A stretch of DNA of 64,000 bases from Maniola hyperantus (GCF_902806685.2 NC_048547.1:1364001-1428000); one strand, 5' to 3'. Shown: positions 32,001-41,227, counted from the first letter of the stretch. Made by a program: numbers and translations. The notes: generated by a model not told the origin, from the sequence alone.

Positions 32001-32982
32001 GAAAAAAAAATTCAGATATCCCCACTTTTTGGCTGTAACATCTGCCAAATTAATTTTGTTTACATAAAAAGAAGGCAAAAACACGCGAACGAACTATAAC
32101 GAATTGACTGACACCTCATTCATCAAAATTGTCTCAGTAGTATAAGCACTATACGGTGGAACATAATATATAGATACAAACACATATACGTATATACATA
32201 GACTGATAAAATCATAATTCATCCAAAAACTAGTTAAACAACAATTAAAATACAGCCAAAGTAAATGCAATTTTATTGTTTAAAAAATTGGCTGTGCCAC
32301 AATAGATAAAAGTGTACTGATTCTTTTAGAGAGAGAGAGAGCCAGCGCGTGCTAGACCTTCCTTATTTTATAAGAGCTGAAAGTTTATCTGCATATTGTC
32401 CCCAACAGTGGGATAGCGCTCCCCAGCGCTGGCTCTTAGGCCATTTCACAATCATTGAAAATGTTAGATTGTGCGAGAGAGAAGGAAACTTAGCTAACTA
32501 CAGCGCCTTAAATAAGATATAAAAAAGACAAACCTGTCCGAGACCCATCCAAAAAATTAAACTCCGTACACCACACCAAACATCAAAATGGTTTGTGCAA
32601 AACTTGCCAACCACTCCTTTTCACAAATCAGTCCAAAATCGGTTATCAAAGTACTTGTCATGACCTCCGAATGGTAAATATATTTGGCACAATTCTCGTA
32701 GCAAGTTCCGTTTTCAGCTGCCATGGTCGTATTGTCCACAAACTCTACGCACAAGAAGTCTGTAGTTGGAGTCAGAAATACTACCGACATGAGGTTGAAC
32801 ATAGCAATACATCTCGTTAATGATGCAAAAGAGACGCACACTTGCCATACTCCGCTCGCACCTATACACTCTTCAATATAATCACTTTCACAATTTCCTT
32901 TTTCCTTTCCATCTTTTTCTGTAACACTGTTAATTACTGAAAAAGCGTTCATTGTTGACAATTGTTTTTCAATTTTCTCCAT
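28649..32982 (-). CDS. SLC22-type organic cation transporter-like gene, five exons, stop in exon 1
   Basis: A plasma-membrane transporter of the major facilitator superfamily, SLC22 branch. Exons on the minus strand: 32534-32982, 31511-31704, 30801-31014, 29894-30143 and 28649-29059. All junctions are GT-AG and phases agree, giving 1518 nt (506 codons with stop), a normal length for 12-helix SLC22 proteins. Family marks: the acidic N-terminal ECIGASGVWQ entry to helix 1, a large Cys-rich, N-glycosylatable extracellular loop (NTT, NGT), the SDRFGRR loop, PESPRWL before the central loop and LPETKGKNL at the C-end. Odd: codon 142 is TAA where both paralogous first exons have TCA. Either this allele is a pseudogene, or exons 2-5 are used with another first exon. 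The substrate cannot be told from sequence. Confidence 0.88.
29488..29748. mobile_element. AACCGACTTCC inverted-repeat element in intron 4
   Basis: Left end AACCGACTTCCAAAA and right end its complement (TTTTGGAAGTAGGTT), with a T-rich interior including 'ggtggttctcaattcgg'. It lies wholly in intron 4 with HelB-type scraps on each side (29430-29480 and 29765-29880). A partial relative lies at 7405-7510. Confidence 0.6.
29894..30143 (-). CDS. SLC22 gene exon 4
   Basis: Begins after GTTTTAG and ends at CAG|GTAAGG. It encodes the intracellular central loop (VNKLSTEHIKDTVSRSMENL) and helix 7 with part of the next segment (TMSTFVIWFVTGVTYYGIYQ). Confidence 0.9.
30200..30429 (+). mobile_element. 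HelA copy in intron 3
   Basis: Begins TCTAAATATATATAAGG with ten GACT units, and ends GCATAAGCTAG. The CTAG directly adjoins a HelF element in the same orientation. Confidence 0.8.
30430..30772 (+). mobile_element. HelF copy in intron 3
   Basis: Begins TTATATATAAAATTAAAAATC (first base altered from the usual TC) followed by GACT units and 'cctaaaccgctggtcctaga'. It ends GGTCAGTTAG followed by T. The (GACT)n head is shared with HelA, but the body is different. Confidence 0.7.
30801..31014 (-). CDS. SLC22 gene exon 3
   Basis: Acceptor TTTTTTTCAG, donor GTGAGT. Encodes helices 5-6 and the conserved PESPRWLISHGKVDKAVEIM segment that leads into the central loop. Confidence 0.9.
31018..31090. repeat. 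AAGTAATT/AAGTAAGT tandem run in intron 2
   Basis: About two 35-bp units of AAAAAAGTAATTTAAAAAAG type, starting right at the exon 3 polypyrimidine tract (a T-rich tract on the minus strand). Confidence 0.6.
31095..31240. repeat. CAGGGTGTAACC repeat in intron 2
   Basis: 'acagggtgtaaccagaacgc' and the following body match 28076-28300. Confidence 0.6.
31258..31475 (+). repeat. Repeat R, 3' part, in intron 2
   Basis: 'gataactataccaagtgggg' through 'gactcgcacttggctggttt'. Nearly continuous with the preceding repeat. Confidence 0.6.
31511..31704 (-). CDS. SLC22 gene exon 2
   Basis: Acceptor CATTCCAG, donor GTAAGG. Encodes FGRRIAIVSSTLLNIVSMVA to VMMEIVGKRYREYV (helices 3-4). Its first base completes the Arg codon left open by exon 1 and by all the extra exon-1 copies. 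Confidence 0.9.
32337..32435. mobile_element. Internally deleted copy of the GAGCCAGCGCG MITE, intron 1
   Basis: The left arm matches the first 70 bp of the MITE at 59663-60004 ('gagccagcgcgtgctagacc', 'attgtccccaaca'). The right end is only GCGCTGGCTCT. The exon-1 copy at 41514-41962 has the last few bases of this element at the matching place (41415-41421), so the insertion predates that duplication. Confidence 0.7.
32534..32982 (-). CDS. SLC22 first exon, copy A (in-frame stop)
   Basis: 449 bp from the ATG to GACAG|GT. Encodes a hydrophilic start, helix 1 (VSFASLTRCIAMFNLMSVVF), the extracellular loop with six Cys and two N-glycosylation motifs, and helix 2 up to GWVSDR. A TAA at 32557-32559 replaces the Ser codon of copies D and E, 24 bp before the splice donor. 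The ORF is otherwise intact. Confidence 0.85.
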
Positions 32983-33055
32983 TTCAAAAATATTTATAAC
33001 AATATTGTGACTTGGATTTTTTAAACGTAATTTGTTATCCTTTTACACAACTCGG

Positions 33056-33086
33056 CTATCATCAGTGAAGAAACCTGTTGCACTGA
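33056..33086 (-). promoter_or_regulatory. Conserved block upstream of exon 1 copy A
   Basis: The minus strand has TTTCTTCACTGATGATAG (33056-33073), 74 bp before the ATG, preceded by TCAGTG (33081-33086), which fits the arthropod initiator consensus TCAGT. A TATAACATA word lies about 25 bp further upstream. The same block recurs before copies D and E. A promoter role is inferred. Confidence 0.5.
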
Positions 33087-33427
33087 CTACATAATATGTT
33101 ATAGACTTTACTGGAAACAGATAAAGGTCATTATAAGGCACTATTATACTATGTTTATAGTGTTATACTGAATCTATTTCTCCTCATTTCAATTTCCAGT
33201 TTTATTCGCAATATTTAATCGCATGCACATTAATAAATAAACTGTTCTGTTTAAAATTCAATGAATAACTACCTAATGAAAATGACTAGGTAATCTTCAA
33301 TCTACATAAAACGTAAGCGTAACTCAACTTTATTATTATTTAAGAACCGAATGTAATAATTTTGTGTAGGTACATAAACTTTTTTGGTAATTATCTAAAA
33401 CCAAGCAAGAACACAAACAATGAAAAA

Positions 33428-33531
33428 TTCAAGATAATCACTTTCGCAATTTCCTTTTTCACTTCAATTTTGTCGTTAATATAGTCAGTTATTATATTAA
33501 TCGCATTCACTTTTTTTATTTTTTTATCCAT
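33428..33531 (-). pseudogene. SLC22 first-exon remnant, copy B (5' end only)
   Basis: The minus strand reads an ATG and a peptide like the starts of copies D and E (VNAINIITDYINDKIEVKK against the copy E ANAITITDCINEKIDMKK region). After a one-base shift it still matches GN.ESDY and then ends. The rest of the exon is gone. Confidence 0.7.
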
Positions 33532-34134
33532 TTTAACTAGTTACATAATATATTACATACATGTACTTGAAATTTTTCTATATAATATTAACTTTACACA
33601 GCACATCTATGATCATTGAATTAAACCACTTTACTATGTCACTTAACCTCGTTTTCAGATACGGTATCGTCACGGTAATTCGTCCTCTTTATAGTAGAAT
33701 AGCTTATATGATATATGTTAATACTAGCTTTTGCCCGCGGCTTCGCCCGCGTGGCCGACAGGAAACAAATGGCAATTTTTTATTCAGAAACAAACATTAT
33801 AACATTATACACGTGCACCCTGCACCAGCACTGAATAACACATATAACCTTCCAACCCCCATTTCATCCCTTTAGGGGGGTTTTCATAGTAGTTTCTTAG
33901 CTGACACCTAACCTCAAGAAAAATCCTACTTTCCAAATTTCAAGTAATTAATATCAATAATTAAAACTTTTTTTTTTTTTTTTTTCCGTTCGGGGAGGAG
34001 GAAAATCCTCATGGATGCCTCCGGCATGCCCGACTCCACAATGGCCTACGGACTAAAAACCTCCTCCCCCCCCTCCGCTCTATCTTTCAGGTAAAACCTT
34101 TGCATTGCATCTGAAAGATGGCTGTCTTTAGAGT

Positions 34135-36066
34135 TTAGGCGCTATCTTTTTTCTGCCTATCCCATTCATCCGTGATTCTTCTTTTAATAATAGCACGCAA
34201 CATTTCAGTGCATGCATCCCACTGTGATTCGCTTGAGAGCATACGAGGGACAAGATTCTTAGGCGTTATTGATTCGCCTTCTCCCTGGGCTTCTTTTCTT
34301 TTGTGCTCGAACTCCACACACTGAAATATTGCGTGCTCTGGCGTGTCTTCTGCACCGCAATACCAGCATGAATCACTGGGCGCTTTCCCAATAGCATGGA
34401 GGTAGGTATTAAACACACCATGGCCACAAAGTGCTTGAGTTATAAACTTATCCACTTCTCCGTGTTTCCTTCCTATCCAGAGCTTTACGTTAGGGATAAG
34501 TTTTCTCGTCCACTGTCCTTTTCCTCCCTTTTCCCACTCTGTCTGCCACTCTTCCATTGTGCGGTTTCGCTCTTCGTCTGGTGTCCTTTGGTCTTCGCTG
34601 TTGTACATTCTTGTACGTTCCCTCGCCAATCTTTCGATAGGTATCAGGCCAGCTATTACCAACACCGCGTCCAGCGATATAGTTCTGTACGCACCGCAGA
34701 TTCGTATAGCCATCTGCCTTTGCACCTTGCACAGCATATGTTTGTACTTGGCGCAATTCAGTACTCTACCCCATACCGGAACTGCATATAGCATTACAGA
34801 GTGGGAAACTGAAGCTAATACTCTCCTTTTGCTAGCCCTGGGGCCTCCTTGTTTAGGCATTAAGTGGCTCAGTGCCATTGTAAGCCGATCTGCCTTCTCC
34901 GATACTTCCTCAGCGTGCTTGCAGAAAGTTAGGCTTTTATCAAACCATACGCCGAGGTATTTTAATTTATCATTAGGTTTTATCCTGACCCCTTCCAGCA
35001 GGAATGTAATAGGCTTAAATTTTCTGCGTCCACTCAGCATAATAGCTTCAGTTTTTTCTGGAGCTAAACGCAGCCGCTTTTGCGCCATCCATCCGCTTAT
35101 ATTTGCCAGTGCCTTGTTTGCCTTTGTCATGAGATCGTCCTCCTTACGGGCAGCCACCACCAGCGCTAGGTCATCGGCAAAACCCACCAAATGAACATCC
35201 TCCCCGAAGTCGGTTCGCAGTATGTCATCGTAGAGTATGTTCCATAGCGTTGGTCCGAGGATAGAGCCTTGTGGTACCCCGCTAGTCACTCGTATGTCCG
35301 TACTCTTTCCTTCGCTGTCGCGCACTATTATTTGTCTATCCTGTAAGTAGCTATTTATAATGTTGTATATGTAATTCGGAAAGCCTCTCTTGTTGATTTC
35401 TTCCAGTATTAACTCCCATGGAGCCGAATTAAAGGCATTCCGAACATCCAGTGCTACCAATGCGCAGAGTTTCTTTTTACGGCGAGTACCTTGCCTGGCC
35501 GCCTCAGCGATGGTTATCACTTTATCTATTGCACCGAGTGTAGACCTACCGCTTCTAAAGCCATACTGCGCCTCTGCTAAGTCGCCATGGTCTGGTAAGA
35601 GAGTTTCCATTCTGTTCAGTATGATTCTCTCTAACAGCTTCCCATAGCAGTCGAGTAAACATAGTGGCCTATATCCCGTTGGGTCGTCCGCAGGTTTCTT
35701 TGCTTTGCGTAGCAATAGTAGTATTGCTACTTTCCAGATCTGTGGAAATTCCCCCGTTTGGAGAATCTCATTCACGACTTTTGTAATTTTATCGGGGATT
35801 GTGGTAACGGCCAATTTGACTATTTCAGGTGGTATAAGGTCTGGTCCTGGCGCCTTTCTCAGCTTGATTCGATCACATGCCCGCTTTAGTTCGTCGCTGG
35901 TAACCAGTGGTATTTCCTGGGTAGGATAATTTAAGCGTTCGAAGTGGTCATGTGATGGAAATAGTACATTGGCTATTTGGCACATCTGTTCGATACCAAT
36001 CTGTATTTGGGGTCCTTTTTTTAGTTTTTTCGTAACTATTTTATAGCCTAAGCCCCGGGCACACAT
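34135..36066 (-). CDS. R1-clade LINE ORF2, reverse transcriptase and C-terminal part
   Basis: The open frame has 643 codons. It copies element RNA into DNA at the nick made by the endonuclease. Visible in order: a pre-RT region, then LRKAPGPDLIPPE (about 70-85), YGFRSGRSTLGAID, ALDVRNAFNSAPW, SGVPQGSILGPTLWNILYDD and the catalytic FADD at about residues 296-299. The thumb follows (MAQKRLRLAPEKTEAIMLSG), and a CCHC finger CWYCGAEDTPEHAIFQC lies near residue 590. The first Met in this frame is not the true start. The frame continues ORF2 from the endonuclease frame after a one-base slip near 36041-36066. Confidence 0.92.
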   Translation of the reverse strand: MCARGLGYKIVTKKLKKGPQIQIGIEQMCQIANVLFPSHDHFERLNYPTQEIPLVTSDELKRACDRIKLRKAPGPDLIPPEIVKLAVTTIPDKITKVVNEILQTGEFPQIWKVAILLLLRKAKKPADDPTGYRPLCLLDCYGKLLERIILNRMETLLPDHGDLAEAQYGFRSGRSTLGAIDKVITIAEAARQGTRRKKKLCALVALDVRNAFNSAPWELILEEINKRGFPNYIYNIINSYLQDRQIIVRDSEGKSTDIRVTSGVPQGSILGPTLWNILYDDILRTDFGEDVHLVGFADDLALVVAARKEDDLMTKANKALANISGWMAQKRLRLAPEKTEAIMLSGRRKFKPITFLLEGVRIKPNDKLKYLGVWFDKSLTFCKHAEEVSEKADRLTMALSHLMPKQGGPRASKRRVLASVSHSVMLYAVPVWGRVLNCAKYKHMLCKVQRQMAIRICGAYRTISLDAVLVIAGLIPIERLARERTRMYNSEDQRTPDEERNRTMEEWQTEWEKGGKGQWTRKLIPNVKLWIGRKHGEVDKFITQALCGHGVFNTYLHAIGKAPSDSCWYCGAEDTPEHAIFQCVEFEHKRKEAQGEGESITPKNLVPRMLSSESQWDACTEMLRAIIKRRITDEWDRQKKDSA

Positions 36067-37084
36067 CGTTATCTACAGCCTCACACAGTTCCGTCCACTT
36101 ATTACCTCTACATTTTGTAATTAATAGCTGCAGGTTAAGTTTTGCTTTTTTATATTCTTTTTTAGGTTCTTCAACGTCAATTTCTTGCTTCATTTTGTAT
36201 TTCTTTGTCATTGCTCGTGTGTATGTTCTTCGGCGCTCAATACATTCCCTCCTTGCTTCAGCTATCTCCTCATTCCACCAATATACTTGCTTCCTCCGGC
36301 CACGTTTTCTTTTGGGCATCGATTGGTTGCATGCCTTAGTCGTGGCAGCTACCAAGTCTTTAGGAGTTTTGATTTGTTCGCAACTGAGTGTTTTTTGAAA
36401 TATTTCTTTGTTAATTTTATTCATATTCCACCCTGTTGCTGGTGGGAAGATCTTAATTTCTTCTTGCAGTACTTCAAATGAAATATATTTATGTCCACTC
36501 AGAGTTTCTTCCTCCATCACTTTCCAGTTAGCCACCTTTCCTGCCCAGTCAGAGCTAACAAGCGTCACGTCGGGTCTAGAAGACTTGTGTCCCCTTTCAA
36601 AGGTTGGTAAGTTCCCTGTATTTATGGTGACCAGATCCAGCTCAGCGAGGGTTTCCATTAGATATTTGCCTCTGTGGTTTGTGGTTTTGCTTCCCCACAG
36701 CTTTGAGGCAGCGTTGAAATCCCCAGCCACTAAAATGTTTCCTTGTTGGTTTCTTATACTATCACTGAGTTCGTCTATGTCTTGTTTATACTGGTCTATG
36801 CTGCAATTGGGTGAGAAATAGCAGCTATATACCGTGAGGCTTGATAGCTTTAGTCCCAAATATCCATTTCCTTTTATTACCTTTTTGATTGTAATACCTT
36901 TGTTGTAGATGACTATAGCCGCGTCGCCCCTTTTGTCTCTCTCCCAGCCTGCTGCTGTGGATATCTTTTCGTTTGGCTCAGTGATAATGGCAAGGTCGAT
37001 ATTTAGATTTTTATCTGTTGCTAGGAAGAGATCATGGGCAGCTCGCACTCTGTCTAAGTTTATTTGAAGGACTTTTAAATCCAT
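36041..37084 (-). CDS. R1-clade LINE ORF2, endonuclease part
   Basis: The open frame has 347 codons and starts at the ATG of TAATG, whose TAA ends ORF1. It is an apurinic/apyrimidinic-type endonuclease that nicks the target. Motifs: LQINLDRVRAAHDLF near the start, IITEPNE (catalytic Glu), VAGDFNAASKLWGS (Asp/Asn), RPDVTLVSS and LSGHKYISFEV (the catalytic His region). The frame runs into a stop after a GGGG run at about 36050, where the RT frame takes over. One indel is the simplest explanation. Confidence 0.92.
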   Translation of the reverse strand: MDLKVLQINLDRVRAAHDLFLATDKNLNIDLAIITEPNEKISTAAGWERDKRGDAAIVIYNKGITIKKVIKGNGYLGLKLSSLTVYSCYFSPNCSIDQYKQDIDELSDSIRNQQGNILVAGDFNAASKLWGSKTTNHRGKYLMETLAELDLVTINTGNLPTFERGHKSSRPDVTLVSSDWAGKVANWKVMEEETLSGHKYISFEVLQEEIKIFPPATGWNMNKINKEIFQKTLSCEQIKTPKDLVAATTKACNQSMPKRKRGRRKQVYWWNEEIAEARRECIERRRTYTRAMTKKYKMKQEIDVEEPKKEYKKAKLNLQLLITKCRGNKWTELCEAVDNDVCPGLRL

Positions 37085-39405
37085 TACGATGTTTTTAAAT
37101 AAAGGTGCGAGCCTCTAATGGCATTCCTGAATTCCGGGCATCCTGTAGAAGCGGCTTTATGGCCCGATTCTTCGCATATAGGGCAATACAGTCTGTTAGA
37201 GCAATTAGCTGCTTTATGGCCCTTTCTACCGCACTTCATGCATAGTTCAGATCTATCCGGCCCTTGGCATTTTGAGGCGATGTGCCCGATGCCCCAGCAT
37301 TTGTAGCATTTCCCAATGTTGACTCTTTTCCTTATTCTACATCTTGTCCAACCTATATTCACCCACCCTAAGTTTGGTAGTTTTTTAGCGTGAGTATTGT
37401 CTATAGATACTGTCGCGTTTAGGCTTCGATATTGGGTTGGTCTCAAGGATCGAACTTTCACAGGTACCTTAAGCTGAGCTTCTACGGCCTCTTTGACCTC
37501 CTCGCAGCCGCTTTCCTCTTCTATCCCCGCTATATGGAATGTGGTTTCTCCGCCCATATTAACCTCAATTTTTTCACCCTGGAATATATCTATAAGCTTC
37601 TCTTTAAAATTTTCTGCTTGATTTTTGTTTGCTAGAACCTTCATCATCATCTGTGATTCGCCTGCTTTCCCACCTGCTTTTTTAACAGATTTAACTGTTA
37701 TCCCTAGTTCTTTTATGTCTGTGGCAGTTACTCCAGTTTTTGCCTTTTTAAGCATATCCGCATAGGTACCTTCACCTCTTACCGTAATAGTCTCCATAGT
37801 CCTTTTTTCTGTCTTGCTTTTTCCCATTTCCTTCGGGAGCTCATTTCCTTGTACTAGAATCTGAATTGTCTTGCAACTGTTGGCATATATCGATTCTATT
37901 ATCTTTCTGACTTTGCATTTGTTAAATTCAGCTTCCATGACGAACGCGAGATTTTTGTTCGTGGTTCGTTCTTCACTTAGTCTTTTTAACTCGACGAGTT
38001 GTTTATATAGTCGTTCCATGTCCTCCCGCCTCTCTAAAGTTGCGATGCAGGGCAGTACGTATATATATCTCTCTCCTTCTCCCACGCCACTCTTTGAGCT
38101 CTTATTGGTGCGAACCGTAAATTCTATCTTACCCGGTTCAACTTCGTCTAACAGTTCTACGGCTTCGGGGTACCCTCTTTCTAGTAGTTTTCTCACTCCC
38201 TTTGGTTTCTCTTTTGTTCCTTCCTTCTGTGGTTCTGCTATCACCGCAATATCCCAGCTCCTATCTAGCGATAACAGGTTAGCCTTCTGTAAATTGACGG
38301 CTTTATAAACTTTCTCTGGCCAGTCGTTTTCGATAATTTGTGCCAGTCCATTGAAGTCTAAGCCTTCATCTAGCTTGTTCCGTATTTCGTCAGCCGCGGT
38401 AAGCCGCGATATCTCTTCGTTTTCCCCATTTGTCTGGGTTTTTCGGTCTCTAGTAGGCTTGGCTGTCTGGGTGCTCTGGTTTCTAGTAGACTTGGCTGCC
38501 GTTGGCTTGGTTGCCTCTAGCACTTCCCGATCTGCTTCTATGTTATCTTGATCTTTATTCTCTTTTTCCGTCTGGGTGCTGAAATCTTGGGTATTTTTAC
38601 TAACCGTTCTCGCTCTTGTCTTTGGGTGGTTCTGGTTGGCGTGATCACCCCAGTCCTTCATTTTGCGTTTTAGTCCGTCCATACGGTTCTTTAAGTGTTT
38701 CACTCCATTCTTAATTTCCACTTTAGTGTTTATGTTCTCTCCTACTAGTCTACATAGGTTGTTTGCTATCTGTGACAGTTCTGTGCATAGGGCTATCATG
38801 TCATAATACCTGTCGTCTTCGGTATCTTCTGTGTCTCTTTGTCGCTTGCCTCCTGTCGTTCCTACTTTCGTTTGGATACTCTTTACCTCCTCGATCTTGT
38901 GTATGACTGGAAATGACCCACTTTTCTCTCGCCTAAAACGAGTTAAGCCAGCTTGTTCAACAGCACTGATGTCTTTAACTGGTGACCTCTGTAGCTTGCT
39001 TCTCCTAGCAAAGGGGTTTATGTCGACTTCCGTATCGAGTGATCTTTCGCTTGAAGTCTTTTCTATTTCTCCAGTTTTTACTGTGCGTCTGCGGAAGTCA
39101 TCTATCATGGTTTGTATACCGTCTTCAACTGCAGCATCTAGGTAACCGTAAACAGCTGCAGCAGTCGTATCCTGATTGTATGAGGCTGCTGTTTCATATG
39201 TGGATATATGTGTGTGTGATTGTGTGCTTTCTGTTTGCATGTTTGGCGAACCTTTGCCCTCCCCAGAATACGAAGGGCGGCCTGAAGCTCTGATTATACA
39301 CGGTATCGAAGACATATTCAGAGCTTCAGTGAGGGATTCTCCAGTACCACTATCGGCGCTGGTACCCTCCTGGGGTAGTTTCTCTTTGGGATCCGCTTTA
39401 TCCAT
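37084..39405 (-). CDS. R1-clade LINE ORF1, RNA-binding gag-like protein
   Basis: An intact frame of 773 codons. It binds element RNA to form the retrotransposition particle. The N-terminal two thirds are Ser/Thr-, Lys- and Glu-rich, with probable coiled coil around residues 200-250. A conserved region follows (KVPVKVRSLRPTQYRSLNAT), then three zinc knuckles near residues 698-750: CYKCWGIGHIASKC, CMKCGRKGHKAANC and CPICEESGHKAASTGC. The stop overlaps the ORF2 start in TAATG. The length is in the usual range for R1-clade ORF1. Confidence 0.92.
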   Translation of the reverse strand: MDKADPKEKLPQEGTSADSGTGESLTEALNMSSIPCIIRASGRPSYSGEGKGSPNMQTESTQSHTHISTYETAASYNQDTTAAAVYGYLDAAVEDGIQTMIDDFRRRTVKTGEIEKTSSERSLDTEVDINPFARRSKLQRSPVKDISAVEQAGLTRFRREKSGSFPVIHKIEEVKSIQTKVGTTGGKRQRDTEDTEDDRYYDMIALCTELSQIANNLCRLVGENINTKVEIKNGVKHLKNRMDGLKRKMKDWGDHANQNHPKTRARTVSKNTQDFSTQTEKENKDQDNIEADREVLEATKPTAAKSTRNQSTQTAKPTRDRKTQTNGENEEISRLTAADEIRNKLDEGLDFNGLAQIIENDWPEKVYKAVNLQKANLLSLDRSWDIAVIAEPQKEGTKEKPKGVRKLLERGYPEAVELLDEVEPGKIEFTVRTNKSSKSGVGEGERYIYVLPCIATLERREDMERLYKQLVELKRLSEERTTNKNLAFVMEAEFNKCKVRKIIESIYANSCKTIQILVQGNELPKEMGKSKTEKRTMETITVRGEGTYADMLKKAKTGVTATDIKELGITVKSVKKAGGKAGESQMMMKVLANKNQAENFKEKLIDIFQGEKIEVNMGGETTFHIAGIEEESGCEEVKEAVEAQLKVPVKVRSLRPTQYRSLNATVSIDNTHAKKLPNLGWVNIGWTRCRIRKRVNIGKCYKCWGIGHIASKCQGPDRSELCMKCGRKGHKAANCSNRLYCPICEESGHKAASTGCPEFRNAIRGSHLYLKTS

Positions 39406-40276
39406 GGTTTACTCCTTCTCCGACCTCTCTTCTCTTCTACTCTAGTCCTTTTTGGGGTTATTTAGACCCCAAGGCTCGCTGTAGCCTCATTCAGCTGGTT
39501 GCCCAGCTAAGTGTGTGGTTATCCCGCCACTGCTCGGTCGCCAGAGCCTCGTTCGTTGTCCAGCAGGGAGCACCACGGCAGCCCGACGGTTGCCGCCGCC
39601 ATTCGGCGCGTGCAGGTGAGGTTGACGTTTGGATCGGTTCAGATGTTAGTTACCGTTCCTCCCTTACTCCCCTCAATAATTAAAACTGTCCCATACAAAC
39701 TTTCATCCCCTATTTTACCACCCTTACGGGCGAATCTTACAAATATCCTGAAATACGTATTTCTTTATTTGTGACAGAAAACCCAAATACCAATTTTCAT
39801 GCAAATAACTTGAAAAATGACGGACTTTCATACAAACTTCCATCCCCCATTTAACCCACTTAGGGGTGGAATTTCGAAAAATCCTTTCGTGGATACTTAC
39901 TCTTTACAAAGAATAGACTCTCCAAATTTCATGTTTTTAGGACCAGCGGTTTAGGCAGTGCGTTGATATATATGTCTTTCAGTCAGTCAGTCAGTCAGTC
40001 AGTCAGGACTTTGAATTTTATATATACCTATAGATAAAAATAAAATAAATGTTGTTCATTGCAATCTGTTATTAGGCATGAATTTGCTAACCCGCGGCTC
40101 TGCTTGGCCAAAATATTTTTTTAATGTACGAGCAGGTAGTCACTTGATGTTAGATGATTACCACCACATAAACATTCGCAGCAGCAGCAGATGAACTGCC
40201 AGGAATTTATTGATCAACCCGTTGAATAATTTGAAATAAATTTTCTTTGTCCATTTCTGTTTTATGTATATTATAC

Positions 40277-40490
40277 TAGCTGATGCCCGCGAGTTCGTCC
40301 GCGTGGATTTACGTTTTTCAAAATCCCGCGGGAACTCTTTATTTTTCGGGATAAAAAGTAGCCTATGTGTAGCCCAAGGTAAAATGTATCTCCATTCCAA
40401 ATTTCATCCAAATCCGTTTAGCCGTTTTTGCGTAATTGAATAAGAAACATCCAAACATCCACACTTTCACATTTATAATATTATTAGGAA
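40277..40490 (-). mobile_element. HelB-related repeat with 'aaatttcatccaaatccg' body
   Basis: The plus strand reads CTAGCTGATGCCCGCGAG, then 'ggataaaaagtagcctatgt', 'ttccaaatttcatccaaatc' and ends 'cacatttataatattattag'. A more decayed relative follows to about 40700. Confidence 0.65.
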
Positions 40491-41029
40491 TTAGGATTTA
40501 GATGACTAAACCATGCCAACGGTCCCGTGGATTAAGTTTTTCAAAATCCCGTTGGTAGGTACACTTCGATTTACCATGATAAAGGTTAAATCTATCTTTG
40601 GGACGCCAGCTGTCTCAAATTTCATTAAAATCAGTCACAACAGATAGGCCATGTCCCGTGAATAGGTAACAGACGGACAAACTTTTGTATTTATAATAGT
40701 TACTAAAATAATATAATATGGATATAATTTATGCATGCGGCAGCAACGAACCTTGGCGAAAACGTATAGATACACATCCGGCTAGACGACGTCTATTTAG
40801 GTAATATTAATTTCAAGGTCACTGAACTGGGGAGTTCTCTGAAGAGCTATATAATTATATATTATTATATCAATAACTATAGATGATGACTGCAACTTCT
40901 TTTGCAAGGATTTCAGTTTTTAGGAAGCTCAAACTCGGGATAAAAGTAATCTATGTCATAGGTTACTTTTTATCCGGAGTGACGAAATGTGGTAGGTACA
41001 CAGACAGACCAACCACATTTTCGTCACAC

Positions 41030-41225
41030 TGCAATTTGCAAATTGTGCATTGTAAGGTCTACATCTTCTGAGGGTGCTCCGGTGTCGGGCGAAACGTGCG
41101 TCGAGTGTGTTTTGGGATTTGTGTGGTGCTGCGTGGTGGTGGTGCGTATTGCTTGCCGAGTGGCTGCTTTTCCTGCATGGTTAGCAGTGGGAGGGCGGGT
41201 GGTGCATTTCGCAAGCTGCATGTTG
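41030..41225 (+). repeat. GGTGCTCCGGTGTCGGGCG repeat
   Basis: Inverted relative of 54970-55165. Both contain a hairpin word followed by CGAAACG or its variant, and GTG-rich sequence. The ORFs on both strands here are probably incidental. Confidence 0.6.
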
Positions 41226-41227
41226 CA

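Larger units (their letters stand above)
33969..39672 (-). mobile_element. Full-length R1-clade non-LTR retrotransposon
   Basis: 5.7 kb on the minus strand: 5' UTR 39406-39672, ORF1 37084-39405, ORF2 in two overlapping frames 36041-37084 and 34135-36066, 3' UTR and a 17-nt A tail at 33969-33985. It is flanked by a perfect 15-bp target duplication, TCAATAATTAAAACT (33954-33968 and 39673-39687). The clade call rests on three CCHC knuckles in ORF1, an apurinic-type endonuclease before the RT, the RT segment ALDVRNAFNSAPW and a CCHC finger at the ORF2 end. The target is a Helitron, not rDNA or telomeric TTAGG, so this member is not confined to the classic R1-clade sites. Confidence 0.92.
33724..40034 (-). 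mobile_element. HelF copy split by the R1-clade LINE
   Basis: The left part (33724-33968) begins CTAGCTTTTGCCCGCGG on the plus strand. The right part (39688-40034) ends in (GTCA)n and TATAGA before T. Both parts belong to one HelF/HelA-type element, interrupted by a 5.7-kb LINE. Confidence 0.75.

Noticed and set aside
34396..39445. Many plus-strand ORFs of 60-211 codons
   Set aside because: They are antisense shadows of the R1-clade LINE ORFs and show no protein-like conservation.
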